This document shows, one piece after another, positions 15,611 to 24,322 of a stretch of 37,047 nucleotides of DNA; position 1 is the stretch's first letter, and every line of letters starts with the position of its first letter. This stretch comes from an uncultured Myxococcales bacterium (lineage in GTDB: Bacteria; Myxococcota_A; UBA9042; DTJE01): assembly GCA_937975765.1 (NCBI GenBank), contig CALJUR010000003.1, positions 1-37,047 on the forward strand, given 5' to 3'. Below the pieces are notes generated by a model. It did no database searches and was not told the origin of the DNA. It saw only the letters and a program-made list of their open reading frames with translations. The position numbers and the translations under genes are program-made.

Positions 15611-16132
15611 TCAGGTGTCGTCGGCGGCCTCGGCGGCCAGTTGCAGGTGGCGGCGCCATGCGAAGCCCTGCGCGATCGTCCCGCCCAGGGCGACGACGTA
15701 CAGCCCCATCGGCAGCAGCAGCCACGTCATCGGGGCCCGCTCGACGACCTGGTCGCCGACGACCATCCGGGCCGGGACCTGGTCGATCAGCACGACCAGC
15801 CAGAAGGCGTGCAGCAGCAGGCTGACCACCAGGTTCCGGGTCGCCGCGGCCTTGCGCCCGGTCAGCAGCGCGGTGAAGCGGGTCGTCAGCACCAGCCACA
15901 GCACCAGCCCCATCAGCGGGTACATCTCGGGGTGCGGTACCGGGTGGCTCAGCACGATCCACGAGAGCGAGGCCGAGGCCAGAAGGTGGACCGCCAGCAC
16001 GCCGGCAACCATGCCGTGGCCCAGCAGCCGGGCCGCCCGGCGCACCCTCGACGCGTCGGCCCGCATCCGGCCCCGCACCGCGCCGGCCGCCTCCCGCACG
16101 TCCTCGCGGATCTCCTCCTTCAGTTCGGACAT
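15611..16132 (-). CDS. Small membrane protein of unknown function
   Basis: 173 residues, not recognised. An acidic/basic helical N-terminus (about 1-35, MSELKEEIREDVREAAGA) precedes four hydrophobic segments near 38-58, 70-85, 100-118 and 133-155, ending in a soluble RRHLQLAAEAADD tail. It looks like an inner-membrane protein with a cytoplasmic amphipathic front. The start ATG has GAGG five bases upstream. It ends next to the REP-like element and starts 218 bases from the divergent his fusion gene; that spacer holds no gene I can support. Confidence 0.65.
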   Translation of the reverse strand: MSELKEEIREDVREAAGAVRGRMRADASRVRRAARLLGHGMVAGVLAVHLLASASLSWIVLSHPVPHPEMYPLMGLVLWLVLTTRFTALLTGRKAAATRNLVVSLLLHAFWLVVLIDQVPARMVVGDQVVERAPMTWLLLPMGLYVVALGGTIAQGFAWRRHLQLAAEAADDT

Positions 16133-16257
16133 GCGACCCTCGCGCTGGGGGGCGGGGATTTCCTGCGGTTCATCGACTGTCCCCGCCGGGGCAGGCCACC
16201 GGCAGGGGGACCTGCCACGCGATCGGACGGCCCTCGGTCCGGGCGTGCCTCATGCCG

Positions 16258-16287
16258 TTGCTCCGGGAGCGCGCCAGGAATGATACC
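16258..16287 (+). promoter_or_regulatory. Weak candidate promoter of the HisA-HisI-HisE operon
   Basis: TTGCTC (16258-16263) and GATACC (16282-16287) are 18 bases apart. The GATACC box is the same as that seen before the metallopeptidase and plsB genes. The leader would be about 55 bases. A small stem GGCAGG-GGGA-CCTGCC lies upstream at 16201-16216. Confidence 0.35.
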
Positions 16288-16350
16288 ATGGGCGCCGTCG
16301 TGTCGGCGGTTGCGGGTGCGGGCCCTCGGGGCAGGAGGGGGGAGGTCAGG

Positions 16351-17574
16351 ATGCTGGTGCCGGGCATCGACGTGCTGGGGGGACGGCCGGTTCGGGCGCT
16401 TCCGGGGGGCGATTTCGCGCCGATCGAGGGCGCCGACGTGATGGACCTGGCCGGCGAACTGTCGCGCGTCGGCGAGATCGCGCTGGTGGACCTGGACGCC
16501 GCGCTGGGCCGGGGCGACAACGAGGCGCTGCTGAGGCGCGTGCTGCGGCGCTTTCCGTGCCGCGTGGGCGGGGGGATCCGCGACGAGGACAAGGCCCGCC
16601 GGCTGCTGCGGGCCGGGGCGCGCAAGGTCGTGATCGGGACGGCCGCTTCGCGCGAGTTCCTGTCGCGGCTGCCGCGCAACCGGGTGCTGGTGGCGGTGGA
16701 CGCGCTGGAATGGGACGTGGTCACCGACGGCTGGACGCGGCACACCGGCCGCACGCCGATCGAGGTGATGCAGATCCTGGCGCCGTACTGCTCGGGGTTC
16801 TCGTGCACGTTCGTCGAGGCCGAGGGGTCCCTGGCGGGCGTTCCGGCGGACCGCGTGCGGGAACTGCAGGCGGCCACCAGCCTGCCCCTGACGGTGGCGG
16901 GAGGCGTGCGCAGCGCGGCCGAGGTGCGCGATCTGGACCGGATGGGCGTCGACGTCGAGGCCGGCACCGCGTTGCGCACGGGACGGTTCACCGCGCCCGA
17001 GGCCTTCGTGGCGTGCCTGGACTTCCCGGCCGAGGGGATCCAGGCCATCGTGACCGACCGGGCCGGGCAGATCCTGAGGCTGGAGCGATCGAAGGCGGCT
17101 GACCTGCGGGCGTCGCTGGAGACCGGCCGGCTGGAGTTCCCCTCCGCCGACGCGAAGCCGGGCCAGGCGCACGGCGACGGCATCCTGGGCGCCCGCGTGG
17201 TCCGGGCGATGGCGTCCTGCAGCCGGGACGCGACCGTGGTGGTCGTGGAACCCCTCGGCAACGCCTGCACGAAGGGCCTGTACTCGTGCTTCGGAAACGG
17301 CGGTCGCGAGTTCGGCCTGCAGCGCCTGCACGAGATCATCGCCACCCGGCGCGCCGAACCACGGCCCGGCTCGTACACGTCGTTCCTGTTCGAGAAGGAG
17401 GACCGCATCCCCCGGAAACTGACCGAGGAGATGTACGAGTTGCTGACGGCCCGGAACCGCGATGACATCGCGTGGGAGGCCGCCGACGTGTTCTATTTCC
17501 TGCTGGCGTACCTGGTGAAGCACGACGTCGGGCTGGACGAGGTCGTCGCGGAACTGGGCGGCCGGGAAAGGTAG
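16351..17574 (+). CDS. HisA-HisI-HisE-like fusion protein (fungal HIS4-like order), HisI site altered
   Basis: A 407-residue fusion. Residues 1-215 are a HisA-type barrel (LVPGIDVLGGRPVR, catalytic-type Asp7; VGGGIRDEDKA; LVAVDALEWDVVTDGW; VAGGVRS). The usual RDGT loop reads AEGS at 157-160. Residues ~225-315 resemble HisI (PR-AMP cyclohydrolase): the three zinc-type Cys are kept at 290, 306 and 313 with E. coli HisI spacing. However, DCDxD is SCSRD, CHxG is CTKG, and the SRS and KGETSGN substrate motifs are absent. Residues ~320-405 are an intact HisE (PR-ATP pyrophosphatase) with TEEMYELL and WEAADVFYFLLAYL. Its SCFG...SYT...WEAADxFYF wording is close to fungal His4. The ATG has GGAGG five bases upstream. 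It is nine bases from larE. Either histidine synthesis or another phosphoribosyl-nucleotide reaction is possible. Confidence 0.8.
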   Translation: MLVPGIDVLGGRPVRALPGGDFAPIEGADVMDLAGELSRVGEIALVDLDAALGRGDNEALLRRVLRRFPCRVGGGIRDEDKARRLLRAGARKVVIGTAASREFLSRLPRNRVLVAVDALEWDVVTDGWTRHTGRTPIEVMQILAPYCSGFSCTFVEAEGSLAGVPADRVRELQAATSLPLTVAGGVRSAAEVRDLDRMGVDVEAGTALRTGRFTAPEAFVACLDFPAEGIQAIVTDRAGQILRLERSKAADLRASLETGRLEFPSADAKPGQAHGDGILGARVVRAMASCSRDATVVVVEPLGNACTKGLYSCFGNGGREFGLQRLHEIIATRRAEPRPGSYTSFLFEKEDRIPRKLTEEMYELLTARNRDDIAWEAADVFYFLLAYLVKHDVGLDEVVAELGGRER

Positions 17575-17583
17575 GCGGGACGG

Positions 17584-18390
17584 ATGGAAGAGTCGGCGAC
17601 ACCTCGCCTGGAGTCGTTGCGGGCGCGCCTGCGGGGGACCGGGGGCGTGCTGGTGGCGTTCTCGGGAGGGCTGGACTCGGGGTTCCTGTGCGCGGTGGCC
17701 CGCGAGGTCCTGGGCGACCGGGCCGTGGCGTTCACGGCGGTGTCGGCGTCGCATCCGGCGTGGGACCTGGACGCCGCCCGCAAGGCCGCGGCCGACCTGG
17801 GGATCCGGCTGGTCACCCGCGAGACCCGCGAGATCGAGGACCCCCGGTACGCGGCCAACCCGAAGGACCGGTGCTACTACTGCAAGGCCGAGATGTTCCG
17901 TTCCGCCCTCGCCGTGGCCGGCGAACTGGGCCTGCCCGCGGTGGCCGACGGGACGACCGCGGACGACCTGTCGGATTTCCGGCCGGGGCGCATCGCCGCG
18001 TCCGAACTGGCGATCCTCAGCCCGATGGCCGAGGCCGGCCTGACCAAGGCGCAGGTGCGCACGCTGGCGCGGGACGTGTACGGGCTGCCCTTCTGGGACC
18101 GGCCCGCCAGCCCCTGCCTGGCCTCGCGCTTCCCCTATGGCACGGCCATCGACGCGGCCCGGCTGAAGCGCGTCGAGGCCGTCGAGTCCGCGTTGCGCGG
18201 CCTGGGATTCCGGGAGTTCCGGGCACGCTTTCACGGCGACCTGGTGCGCCTGGAAGTGCCGGTCGACGACCTGCCCCGGCTGGCGGCGGGCCCGGCGCGG
18301 GAGGCGCTGGTTGCCGCGGCGCGCGCGGCGGGGTTCGCCTTCGTCACGGTCGACCTCGAACCGTTCCGCAGCGGTCGTCTGAACGGGTAG
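17584..18390 (+). CDS. larE: LarE-type ATP-dependent sacrificial sulfur transferase
   Basis: LarE adenylates and then sulfurates the nicotinate-derived precursor of the nickel-pincer nucleotide cofactor of lactate racemase and related enzymes. The 268-residue protein has the PP-loop FSGGLDSG (26-33), NPKDRCYYCK with Cys97 and Cys100, and ASPCLASRFPYG with Cys178. Cys178 corresponds to the Cys that gives up its sulfur in Lactobacillus LarE. Only one Cys is present in this last motif, so this is the sacrificial rather than the Fe-S cluster type. LarB and LarC, which act before and after it, are not in this window. It lies nine bases after the his fusion and four before the next gene, so they form an operon. 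Confidence 0.92.
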   Translation: MEESATPRLESLRARLRGTGGVLVAFSGGLDSGFLCAVAREVLGDRAVAFTAVSASHPAWDLDAARKAAADLGIRLVTRETREIEDPRYAANPKDRCYYCKAEMFRSALAVAGELGLPAVADGTTADDLSDFRPGRIAASELAILSPMAEAGLTKAQVRTLARDVYGLPFWDRPASPCLASRFPYGTAIDAARLKRVEAVESALRGLGFREFRARFHGDLVRLEVPVDDLPRLAAGPAREALVAAARAAGFAFVTVDLEPFRSGRLNG

Positions 18391-18394
18391 GGTG

Positions 18395-20686
18395 ATGGCG
18401 CGTCCGGCATCCGTGGTCCGGCGAACGATCCCGTGGGCCGCGATCCTGGTCGCGGCCCCCGCGCTGCTGGCGTTCGTGCCCGGCTTCGACGTGCTGTCCT
18501 TCCACGCCAGCCTGGTCGTGGGCCCGCTGCTGGCGATGGCCTGCGGGTCGCTGGCGGCCACGGCCGTGGCGGAGGCCCGGCAGCAGGGACGGACGCTGGG
18601 ATGGGCGCGGCGCCGGGCGCTCGGGGCGACGGGGCTGCTGGCACTGGTGCCCCTGCTGGTCCTTGCGGCCAGCGCGCTGCGGGCCGGGCCCTGCGACTGG
18701 TCCTACGGCCTGGCGTTCTACGCGATGGGTCCGCTGGCGTCGGCCGCGCTGGCCGCCTGCGCGGGCCTGCTGGCCGGGGTCCTGGTCCGGTCGCCTGGCT
18801 GGGCGTCGGCCGCGTGGACGCTGGTCTTCGTCGCGTCCTTCGTGCGGCCGCTGGCGGACCTGCTGGCCCAGCCGGCCGTCTTCTTCCACGCGCCGTTCCT
18901 GGGCTGGTTCCCGGGGCCCATCTACGACGTCCGGCTGGAGATCGCGACGCCGTACCTGGCCTACCGCGCGCTGTGCCTCTTCGTCGCGGTCGCCCTGTGG
19001 TCGCTGGCCGACGCCCTCGCGGGGCCCGGCCTGGAACCGCGGATCGACCGGCGCGCCCGGGCCTGGGTCCTGCCGGCCGCGGCGCTGGGCGTGGCCTTCG
19101 GGCTGGCGGCCCACGCCGGGGGCTTCGGCTTCCGGGTGACCCGTGCCGACGTCGAGCGCGAACTGGCCGGCCAGGCCGCCAACGACGCGTGCGTGATCCG
19201 GTACCACCCGTCGGAATCCCCTACCCGGATGGCCCTGCTGCTGTTCGATTGCCGCTTCCGGGTGAGGCAGGCGGAGGCCTTCTTCGGGGTCCCGGAGGGC
19301 CCTCCCGTGCGGGTCTACCTGTACCCGGACGACGACGCGAAGGCGCGACTGATGGGGGCCCGTCACGTCGAGGTGGCCAAGCCCTGGCTGGGCGAAGTGC
19401 ACCTGGCGGCGCTGCAGCCGGGCGACCCGGTGCTGGGGCACGAGATCGCGCACGTCGTGGCCGGGCGGCTGGCCCCGGGGCTGCTGCACCTGCCCGTCCG
19501 GCTGGGGGTCGTGCCCGACATGGCACGGGTGGAGGGGCTGGCGGTGGCGTGCGCATTCGCGGACGACGGCCCCTCGCCGCACGAGTGGTCGCTGGCGATG
19601 GAAATGGCCGGCGTGTCCCCGGACCTGGAGGGCCTGCTGGGCACCGCGTCGTTCCTCTACGCGGCGCCGGCCCGGGCATACACCGTGACCGGTTCCTTCA
19701 TCGCATTCCTGCGCGACGTCCACGGCGAGGATGCGCTGCGCGCGGTGGCCGCCGGCCGGCCGTTCGAGGAGGCGACGGGCCAGCCGCTGGCCGTGCTGGT
19801 CCAGGAGTGGCGGTCGTACCTGCGGGACGTGGCGTCGGCCTCGATGGATGCCGGCCTGCTGGACCGCGCGTCGGGCCGGTTCTCGGGACCGGGCGTGCTG
19901 GGGCGGCGCTGCGCGGTCGATGTCGCGCGGCTGGCCGGCCAGGCATCCGATGCCGAGGCGGAGGGCGACCTGGCCGGGGCCCGGTCCTGCCTGTCCGCCG
20001 CGCTTCGGCACTCCCCGGATTCGGCGGGCCTGCAACGCGCGCTGCTGCGCCTGAAAGCCAGGTCCGGCGACGCCGCCGGGATCGAGGACCTGCTGGCCGG
20101 CCTGGACGTCCCGGGCCGGGACGACGACGCGACGCCGGTGCGCCTGCTGGACGCGGCAGACGCGCGGGTGCTGGCCGCCGTCGCGAAGGGGGAGGACCCC
20201 CCGCCGGAGGTGGAGGGGATGCTGGCACGGGCGGCCTTCGCGCTGCCGCCGGGCCCCGCCGCCCGTTCGGTCGCGGCCCGGCTTCACGCCCTGGGCCTGC
20301 CGGACCGGGCCCGGGCCGCGGTGTTCGAGGTGCTGTCGGGGGGCGGGGCCGGGGCGGTCGACGCGCTGCTGGACGCCTCCGCCGCGGTTCCCGACGACGC
20401 CTTGCTGCGGTACCTTGCGGGTCGCCTGCGGCTGGCCGAGGGCGGCTTCGTCGCGGCCCGGAACGACCTGGCGGCCGCGCTGGACCTGGGCCTGCCGCCC
20501 GGGGCCGGCCCGGAGGCCGGATCCCCGTTCGACGCCGAAGCCTGGAAGTCGCTGGGGAAGGCCGCCACCTGGGCGGGCGACGGCACGATGGCCCTGCGCG
20601 CCCTGCACCGGGCGATGGACCTGGCCCCCTACGAGGGCGACCGCATGGTCATTGCCGAGTACATGCAGCGGATGGGCGTGCTGTGA
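18395..20686 (+). CDS. Membrane protein with HExxH metallopeptidase-like domain and helical-repeat tail
   Basis: 763 residues, no named family recognised. The first ~250 residues hold about seven hydrophobic segments. A soluble part follows with LGHEIAHVVAG (HEIAH at 349-353) and a downstream Glu380 in RVEGLAVAC, the gluzincin arrangement of two His and one Glu for zinc. From about 480 on, Ala/Leu-rich helices (SAALRHSPDSAGLQRALLRL, YLAGRLRLAEGGFVAARNDL) look like degenerate TPRs. It is probably an inner-membrane protein with the protease-like domain on one side. The ATG overlaps the end of larE within four bases; a GTG just before it is an alternative. Its 3' end is ten bases from that of uvrC. 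Substrate unknown. Confidence 0.75.
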   Translation: MARPASVVRRTIPWAAILVAAPALLAFVPGFDVLSFHASLVVGPLLAMACGSLAATAVAEARQQGRTLGWARRRALGATGLLALVPLLVLAASALRAGPCDWSYGLAFYAMGPLASAALAACAGLLAGVLVRSPGWASAAWTLVFVASFVRPLADLLAQPAVFFHAPFLGWFPGPIYDVRLEIATPYLAYRALCLFVAVALWSLADALAGPGLEPRIDRRARAWVLPAAALGVAFGLAAHAGGFGFRVTRADVERELAGQAANDACVIRYHPSESPTRMALLLFDCRFRVRQAEAFFGVPEGPPVRVYLYPDDDAKARLMGARHVEVAKPWLGEVHLAALQPGDPVLGHEIAHVVAGRLAPGLLHLPVRLGVVPDMARVEGLAVACAFADDGPSPHEWSLAMEMAGVSPDLEGLLGTASFLYAAPARAYTVTGSFIAFLRDVHGEDALRAVAAGRPFEEATGQPLAVLVQEWRSYLRDVASASMDAGLLDRASGRFSGPGVLGRRCAVDVARLAGQASDAEAEGDLAGARSCLSAALRHSPDSAGLQRALLRLKARSGDAAGIEDLLAGLDVPGRDDDATPVRLLDAADARVLAAVAKGEDPPPEVEGMLARAAFALPPGPAARSVAARLHALGLPDRARAAVFEVLSGGGAGAVDALLDASAAVPDDALLRYLAGRLRLAEGGFVAARNDLAAALDLGLPPGAGPEAGSPFDAEAWKSLGKAATWAGDGTMALRALHRAMDLAPYEGDRMVIAEYMQRMGVL

Positions 20687-20696
20687 CCGGCCGCGG

Positions 20697-22598
20697 CTAC
20701 CCGTGCATCTTCCGGAACACCGCCTCGGCGACTGGTCCCGTCAACCCGGGCACCGCCCGCAGCGCATCCAGGTCCGCCTGGCGCATGGCCGCCACCGAAC
20801 CGAAGTGCCTCAGCAGCGCGACCCGCCGCGCCTTCCCCAGCCCCGGGATGCCGTCCAGTACCGATCCCCGCTCCTTCCTCCCGCGGCGCCGCCGGTGGAA
20901 GGTCACCGCGAACCGGTGCGCCTCGTCGCGCACGCGCATCAGCAGGTGCAGTCCCGGGTCGTTCTGCGGCGGCACGATCAACTCGACGCCCGCCCCGCCC
21001 GGCCCCGCGTCGCCGCCTCCCTCCCGCACCCCGGCGGTCGCGCCCCCGCGCACCGGCACGTACAGCCGCTCCGGCGAATGCGTCGCCGGCCCGTGCCCCC
21101 GGCCGATCACCCGCGATTTCGCCAGCCCGACCAGCGGCACGTCCAGCCCCAGCCCGGCCATCACGTCCATCGCGGTCCGCAGTTGCGCCTCGCCGCCGTC
21201 CAGCATCACCAGGTCCGGCAGCGGCTGCCGTTCGGCCAGCGCCCGCCCGAACCGCCGCTTCAGGACCTCGCGCAGGAAGCCCACGTCGCCCGGGCCCTCC
21301 TCCAGCCGCACGGCGAACGTCCGCCACGCCCGCTTCTCGGGCTGGCCGTCCACGAACACCACCATCGACCCCACCGGCTCGTCCGCCTGGAACGTCGACA
21401 GGTCGAACCCCTCGATGCGCCGGGGCGGCCGCGCCATCCCCAGCAGCTCCGCCAGCCTCGCCGACGCCCGGCCCCGCACCTCGCCCCGCGCCTGGTGCTG
21501 GGCCAGCAGTTGCAGGGCGTTCTTCCCGGCCATCCGCACTGCGTCGCCCGCCTGGCCCCGAGCCGGCGCCCGCACCTTCACCGCGTGGCCCGACCGGCTG
21601 GCCAGCACCTCGGCCAGCGCCTCCGCCCCCTCCACCCCCCCGGGAGGCACCAGCACCTGTCGCGGCACCGGCGCGCGCCCGTAGTACTGCAGCAGCACGC
21701 TGTCCGCGACCTCCTCCGTCGGCGCCACGACCCCGTCGATCACCACCGGCACCCGCTCGGCCAGCACGCCGCCCTCGAACCGCAGCACCGCCAGCGCCAG
21801 GCAGTCCCCCTCCCGCGCCACGCCCACCACGTCCGTGTCGTGCGCCGTCGGCAGCACCACCGCCTGCCGCGTCAGCGCGGTCTCGATGGCCCGCGCCTGG
21901 TCCCGGATCCGGGCCGCCTCCTCGAAGTTCTCGGCCTCTGCCGCCTGCTCCATCCGCAGGTCCAGTTCGCGACGCACGTCCTCATACCGCCCCCGCAGGA
22001 ACAGCACGACCGCCTCCAAGCGCCGCCGGTATTCCTCGCGCGAAACCTGCCCCACGCACGGCCCCAGGCAGCGGTGCATCTGGAACTCCAGGCACGGCCG
22101 CACCCGGTTGGCGAACTGCGTGTCGCCGCACGTCCTCAGCCCGAAGTGCCGGTTCACCAGCGCGTGCGTCCCCCGCACCGACGCCGCGGACGAGTACGGC
22201 CCGAAGTACGTCGCCCCGTCGGCCCGCCTCCGCCGGACCAGTTCCAGCCGCGGGAAGTCCTGGCGGGGGTCGATCCGCAGGTACAGGTAGGTCTTGTCGT
22301 CCTTCAGGACGATGTTGAACGGCGGCCGGTGCTTCTTGATCAACTCGTTCTCGAGGATCAGCGCCTCCTTCTCGTTGGTCGTGACGACCGTGTCGATGCG
22401 CTGCAGGATCCCCGACAGCATCGCGACGAAGGGGCGCGGGTCCCCGGCCTTGTGGAAGTACTGCGAGACGCGCGCGTGCAGGTCCAGGGCCTTGCCGATG
22501 TAGACGATCCCCCCTTCCGCGTCCCGCATCAGGTACACGCCGGGGGCGTGGGGGATGTCCCCGGTCAGCCGCCTGACCTGTTCGCTGGTCCACGCCAT
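20697..22598 (-). CDS. uvrC: Excinuclease ABC subunit C
   Basis: UvrC makes both incisions in nucleotide excision repair, recruited by UvrB. The 633-residue protein has all its parts. The GIY-YIG nuclease is at 15-95 (PGVYLMRDAEGGIVYIGKAL). A Cys-rich segment (RTCGDTQFANRVRPCLEFQM) follows, then the UvrB-binding motif NFEEAARIRDQ near 210. The RNase H-like second nuclease shows IEGFDLSTFQ and DLVMLDGGEAQL, with the DExHRFAVTFHR stretch. The C-terminal helix-hairpin-helix pair is IPGLGKARRVALLRHFGS and VPGLTGPVAEAVF. An insertion rich in Gly and Ala near 520-540 is unusual but in a loop. The start ATG is preceded by a weak CCAGG. It is divergent from a GGDEF gene. Confidence 0.97.
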   Translation of the reverse strand: MAWTSEQVRRLTGDIPHAPGVYLMRDAEGGIVYIGKALDLHARVSQYFHKAGDPRPFVAMLSGILQRIDTVVTTNEKEALILENELIKKHRPPFNIVLKDDKTYLYLRIDPRQDFPRLELVRRRRADGATYFGPYSSAASVRGTHALVNRHFGLRTCGDTQFANRVRPCLEFQMHRCLGPCVGQVSREEYRRRLEAVVLFLRGRYEDVRRELDLRMEQAAEAENFEEAARIRDQARAIETALTRQAVVLPTAHDTDVVGVAREGDCLALAVLRFEGGVLAERVPVVIDGVVAPTEEVADSVLLQYYGRAPVPRQVLVPPGGVEGAEALAEVLASRSGHAVKVRAPARGQAGDAVRMAGKNALQLLAQHQARGEVRGRASARLAELLGMARPPRRIEGFDLSTFQADEPVGSMVVFVDGQPEKRAWRTFAVRLEEGPGDVGFLREVLKRRFGRALAERQPLPDLVMLDGGEAQLRTAMDVMAGLGLDVPLVGLAKSRVIGRGHGPATHSPERLYVPVRGGATAGVREGGGDAGPGGAGVELIVPPQNDPGLHLLMRVRDEAHRFAVTFHRRRRGRKERGSVLDGIPGLGKARRVALLRHFGSVAAMRQADLDALRAVPGLTGPVAEAVFRKMHG

Positions 22599-22666
22599 GA
22601 CGCCTGGAAGGTTCGCGTGTCGCCGCCCGGGCGTCAATCGGGCAGCCCCGGCCCCCCGTCTTTTCG

Positions 22667-22695
22667 TTGTGATCGGGCGGGCGCGATGGCAGAAT
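22667..22695 (+). promoter_or_regulatory. Candidate promoter of the GGDEF gene; excludes the first in-frame ATG
   Basis: TTGTGA (22667-22672) and CAGAAT (22690-22695) are 17 bases apart. The ATG at 22686 overlaps this -10 box, so it is unlikely to be the translation start. The message would begin near 22702, followed by AAGGAAG and the GTG at 22722. Confidence 0.55.
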
Positions 22696-22721
22696 GGGTT
22701 CCAACCCGAAGGAAGCACGAC

Positions 22722-24224
22722 GTGAGGTGGCGCGGCCGGACCCTGGGGCGACGCATGGCCCGAGTGACCGCGATGAGCGTGGCCGCCTCCCTGACCGCGT
22801 CCTTCCTGGCCCTGGTGGCGATCCTGACGTACTTCGGCATCGGGCTGCCCACCCGGCTGCCGGTGTGGGCATGGCTGGCCGTGGGCGGTGCCGTCGTCTC
22901 GACGGCGGCGCTGCCGGCCCTGCTGGTGCACCTGTACGTCCGCCGCCGGGTCGTCCGCCGCCTGCAGACCCTGGCCCAGGTGCTGAAGGGTGCCGAGGCC
23001 GGGGATCACCTGCGCCGATTCCAGCCCGAGGGCGACGACGAGTTCGCCGAGGTCGAGCGTGCCTTCAACTCGCTGATGGACCAGGTGTCGGGTCTGGCCG
23101 TGTCCGCGCTGCACTCCGACCTGATGGTCAAGTGGGCGCAATCCGAACTGCGGCTGCGCGAGGAACTGCTGGCCAAGTCGAACGAACTGGCTTCGGTCAA
23201 CGAGGCGCTGGTCCGCAAGGTGCGCGAGGCGTCGGACCTGCTGCGCATCGCCGAGGTGTCCTCGACGTCGCTGGAGATGGGGCGCCTGCTGGACCGGCTG
23301 GGGCGCACGCTGGTCGAGACGCTGGCGGTCGAGGAACTGCTGGTGCTGCTGCCCGACCCGGCGACCGGCGAACTGCGCATCCGCCACGCGCTGGGCGTGC
23401 AGGACGTCCGGGTGCTGGAGGGCGCGTGGACATCGGGCGACGCCCTGCTGCGCGCCTGCATCCAGGAGGGCGAGATCCAGTACCTGCCGGACCTGTCCCA
23501 GGAGCCGTCCACCACGGGGCTTCGAGGCCGGCGCAAGGCGGGCGGATCCCTGGTGGCCGTGCCGGTTCGCGGGCCCCAGGGCACCACCGGCGTCATCACG
23601 CTGCTGCGGCGCGAGGCCCACGCCTTCGACCCGCAGGAACTGGACTTCCTGCGCCTGGCCGCGCACTTCGTGGCCCTGGCCGTCTCGAACGCCGCCTCGT
23701 ACCACGCCACGCGCGACCGGGCCATCCACGACGCGCTGACCGGCCTGCACAACCGCGGCTTCTTCAACGAGACGTTCTCGCGCGAGTGGCATCGCGCCCG
23801 GCGCATCATGATGCCGCTGTCGGTGCTGATGATCGACATCGACCACTTCAAGGAGATCAACGACACCCACGGCCACCAGGTCGGCGACGTGGTGCTGCAG
23901 GGGGTCGCCCACGTGCTGCGGACCCGGACCCGCAAGACGGACCTGCTGACCCGTTACGGTGGCGAGGAGTTCGTCGTCGCGCTGCCCGGGACGCCGATGG
24001 AGGACGCCCGGGCGCTGGCGGAGACCATCCGGACCTCGATGGAGTCCACGTCGTTTCCCGCGTCGCTGTCGAACGGGGGCGCGGAGGTCCGGCTGACCGT
24101 CTCGATCGGCGTGGCCGAGGGGTCGCTGGACGACGAGGCACCCGACGCCCTGATCCACCGGGCCGACCAGGGCCTGCTGGACGCGAAGGCGGAAGGCCGG
24201 AACCGCGTGGTCGTGCGGCGGTGA
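22722..24224 (+). CDS. Membrane-bound diguanylate cyclase (HAMP-GAF-GGDEF)
   Basis: Makes the second messenger c-di-GMP from GTP. The 500-residue protein has two transmembrane helices (about 18-38, 46-66) with a very short outer loop. A HAMP-like linker follows (LQTLAQVLKGAEAGDHLRRF, to ~120), then a coiled coil with HSDLMVKWAQSELRLREELL, a GAF-like domain (about 180-325), and the GGDEF domain. The active-site motif is GGEEF at 413-417. An RKTD I-site five residues before it suggests product feedback inhibition. The GTG at 22722 has AAGGAAG six bases upstream and lies downstream of the likely promoter; an ATG at 22755 is an alternative. With so little periplasmic sequence, the signal is probably sensed by the membrane or GAF part. 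Confidence 0.92.
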   Translation: MRWRGRTLGRRMARVTAMSVAASLTASFLALVAILTYFGIGLPTRLPVWAWLAVGGAVVSTAALPALLVHLYVRRRVVRRLQTLAQVLKGAEAGDHLRRFQPEGDDEFAEVERAFNSLMDQVSGLAVSALHSDLMVKWAQSELRLREELLAKSNELASVNEALVRKVREASDLLRIAEVSSTSLEMGRLLDRLGRTLVETLAVEELLVLLPDPATGELRIRHALGVQDVRVLEGAWTSGDALLRACIQEGEIQYLPDLSQEPSTTGLRGRRKAGGSLVAVPVRGPQGTTGVITLLRREAHAFDPQELDFLRLAAHFVALAVSNAASYHATRDRAIHDALTGLHNRGFFNETFSREWHRARRIMMPLSVLMIDIDHFKEINDTHGHQVGDVVLQGVAHVLRTRTRKTDLLTRYGGEEFVVALPGTPMEDARALAETIRTSMESTSFPASLSNGGAEVRLTVSIGVAEGSLDDEAPDALIHRADQGLLDAKAEGRNRVVVRR

Positions 24225-24261
24225 CCGACCTTTCCCGGGGCCGCGTGCGGGACCCCTTCCG

Positions 24262-24291
24262 TTGACGAGGACCCCCGGGAAGTGAGATACC
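24262..24291 (+). promoter_or_regulatory. Candidate promoter of plsB
   Basis: TTGACG (24262-24267) and GATACC (24286-24291) are 18 bases apart, with TG just before the -10 box (extended -10 type). It lies between the end of the GGDEF gene and the plsB ATG at 24323. Confidence 0.5.
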
Positions 24292-24322
24292 CCCTGGGCC
24301 CACGGGGTGCGTGCGGGGTGCG

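Noticed and set aside
16201..16216. Hairpin GGCAGG/CCTGCC upstream of the his fusion, considered as part of a riboswitch or attenuator
   Set aside because: No known aptamer core, no His-rich leader peptide and no terminator follow it.
16120..16350. Small open frames between the membrane protein and the his fusion
   Set aside because: They lack ribosome sites, have no recognisable domain, and run into the reverse of the his fusion gene.
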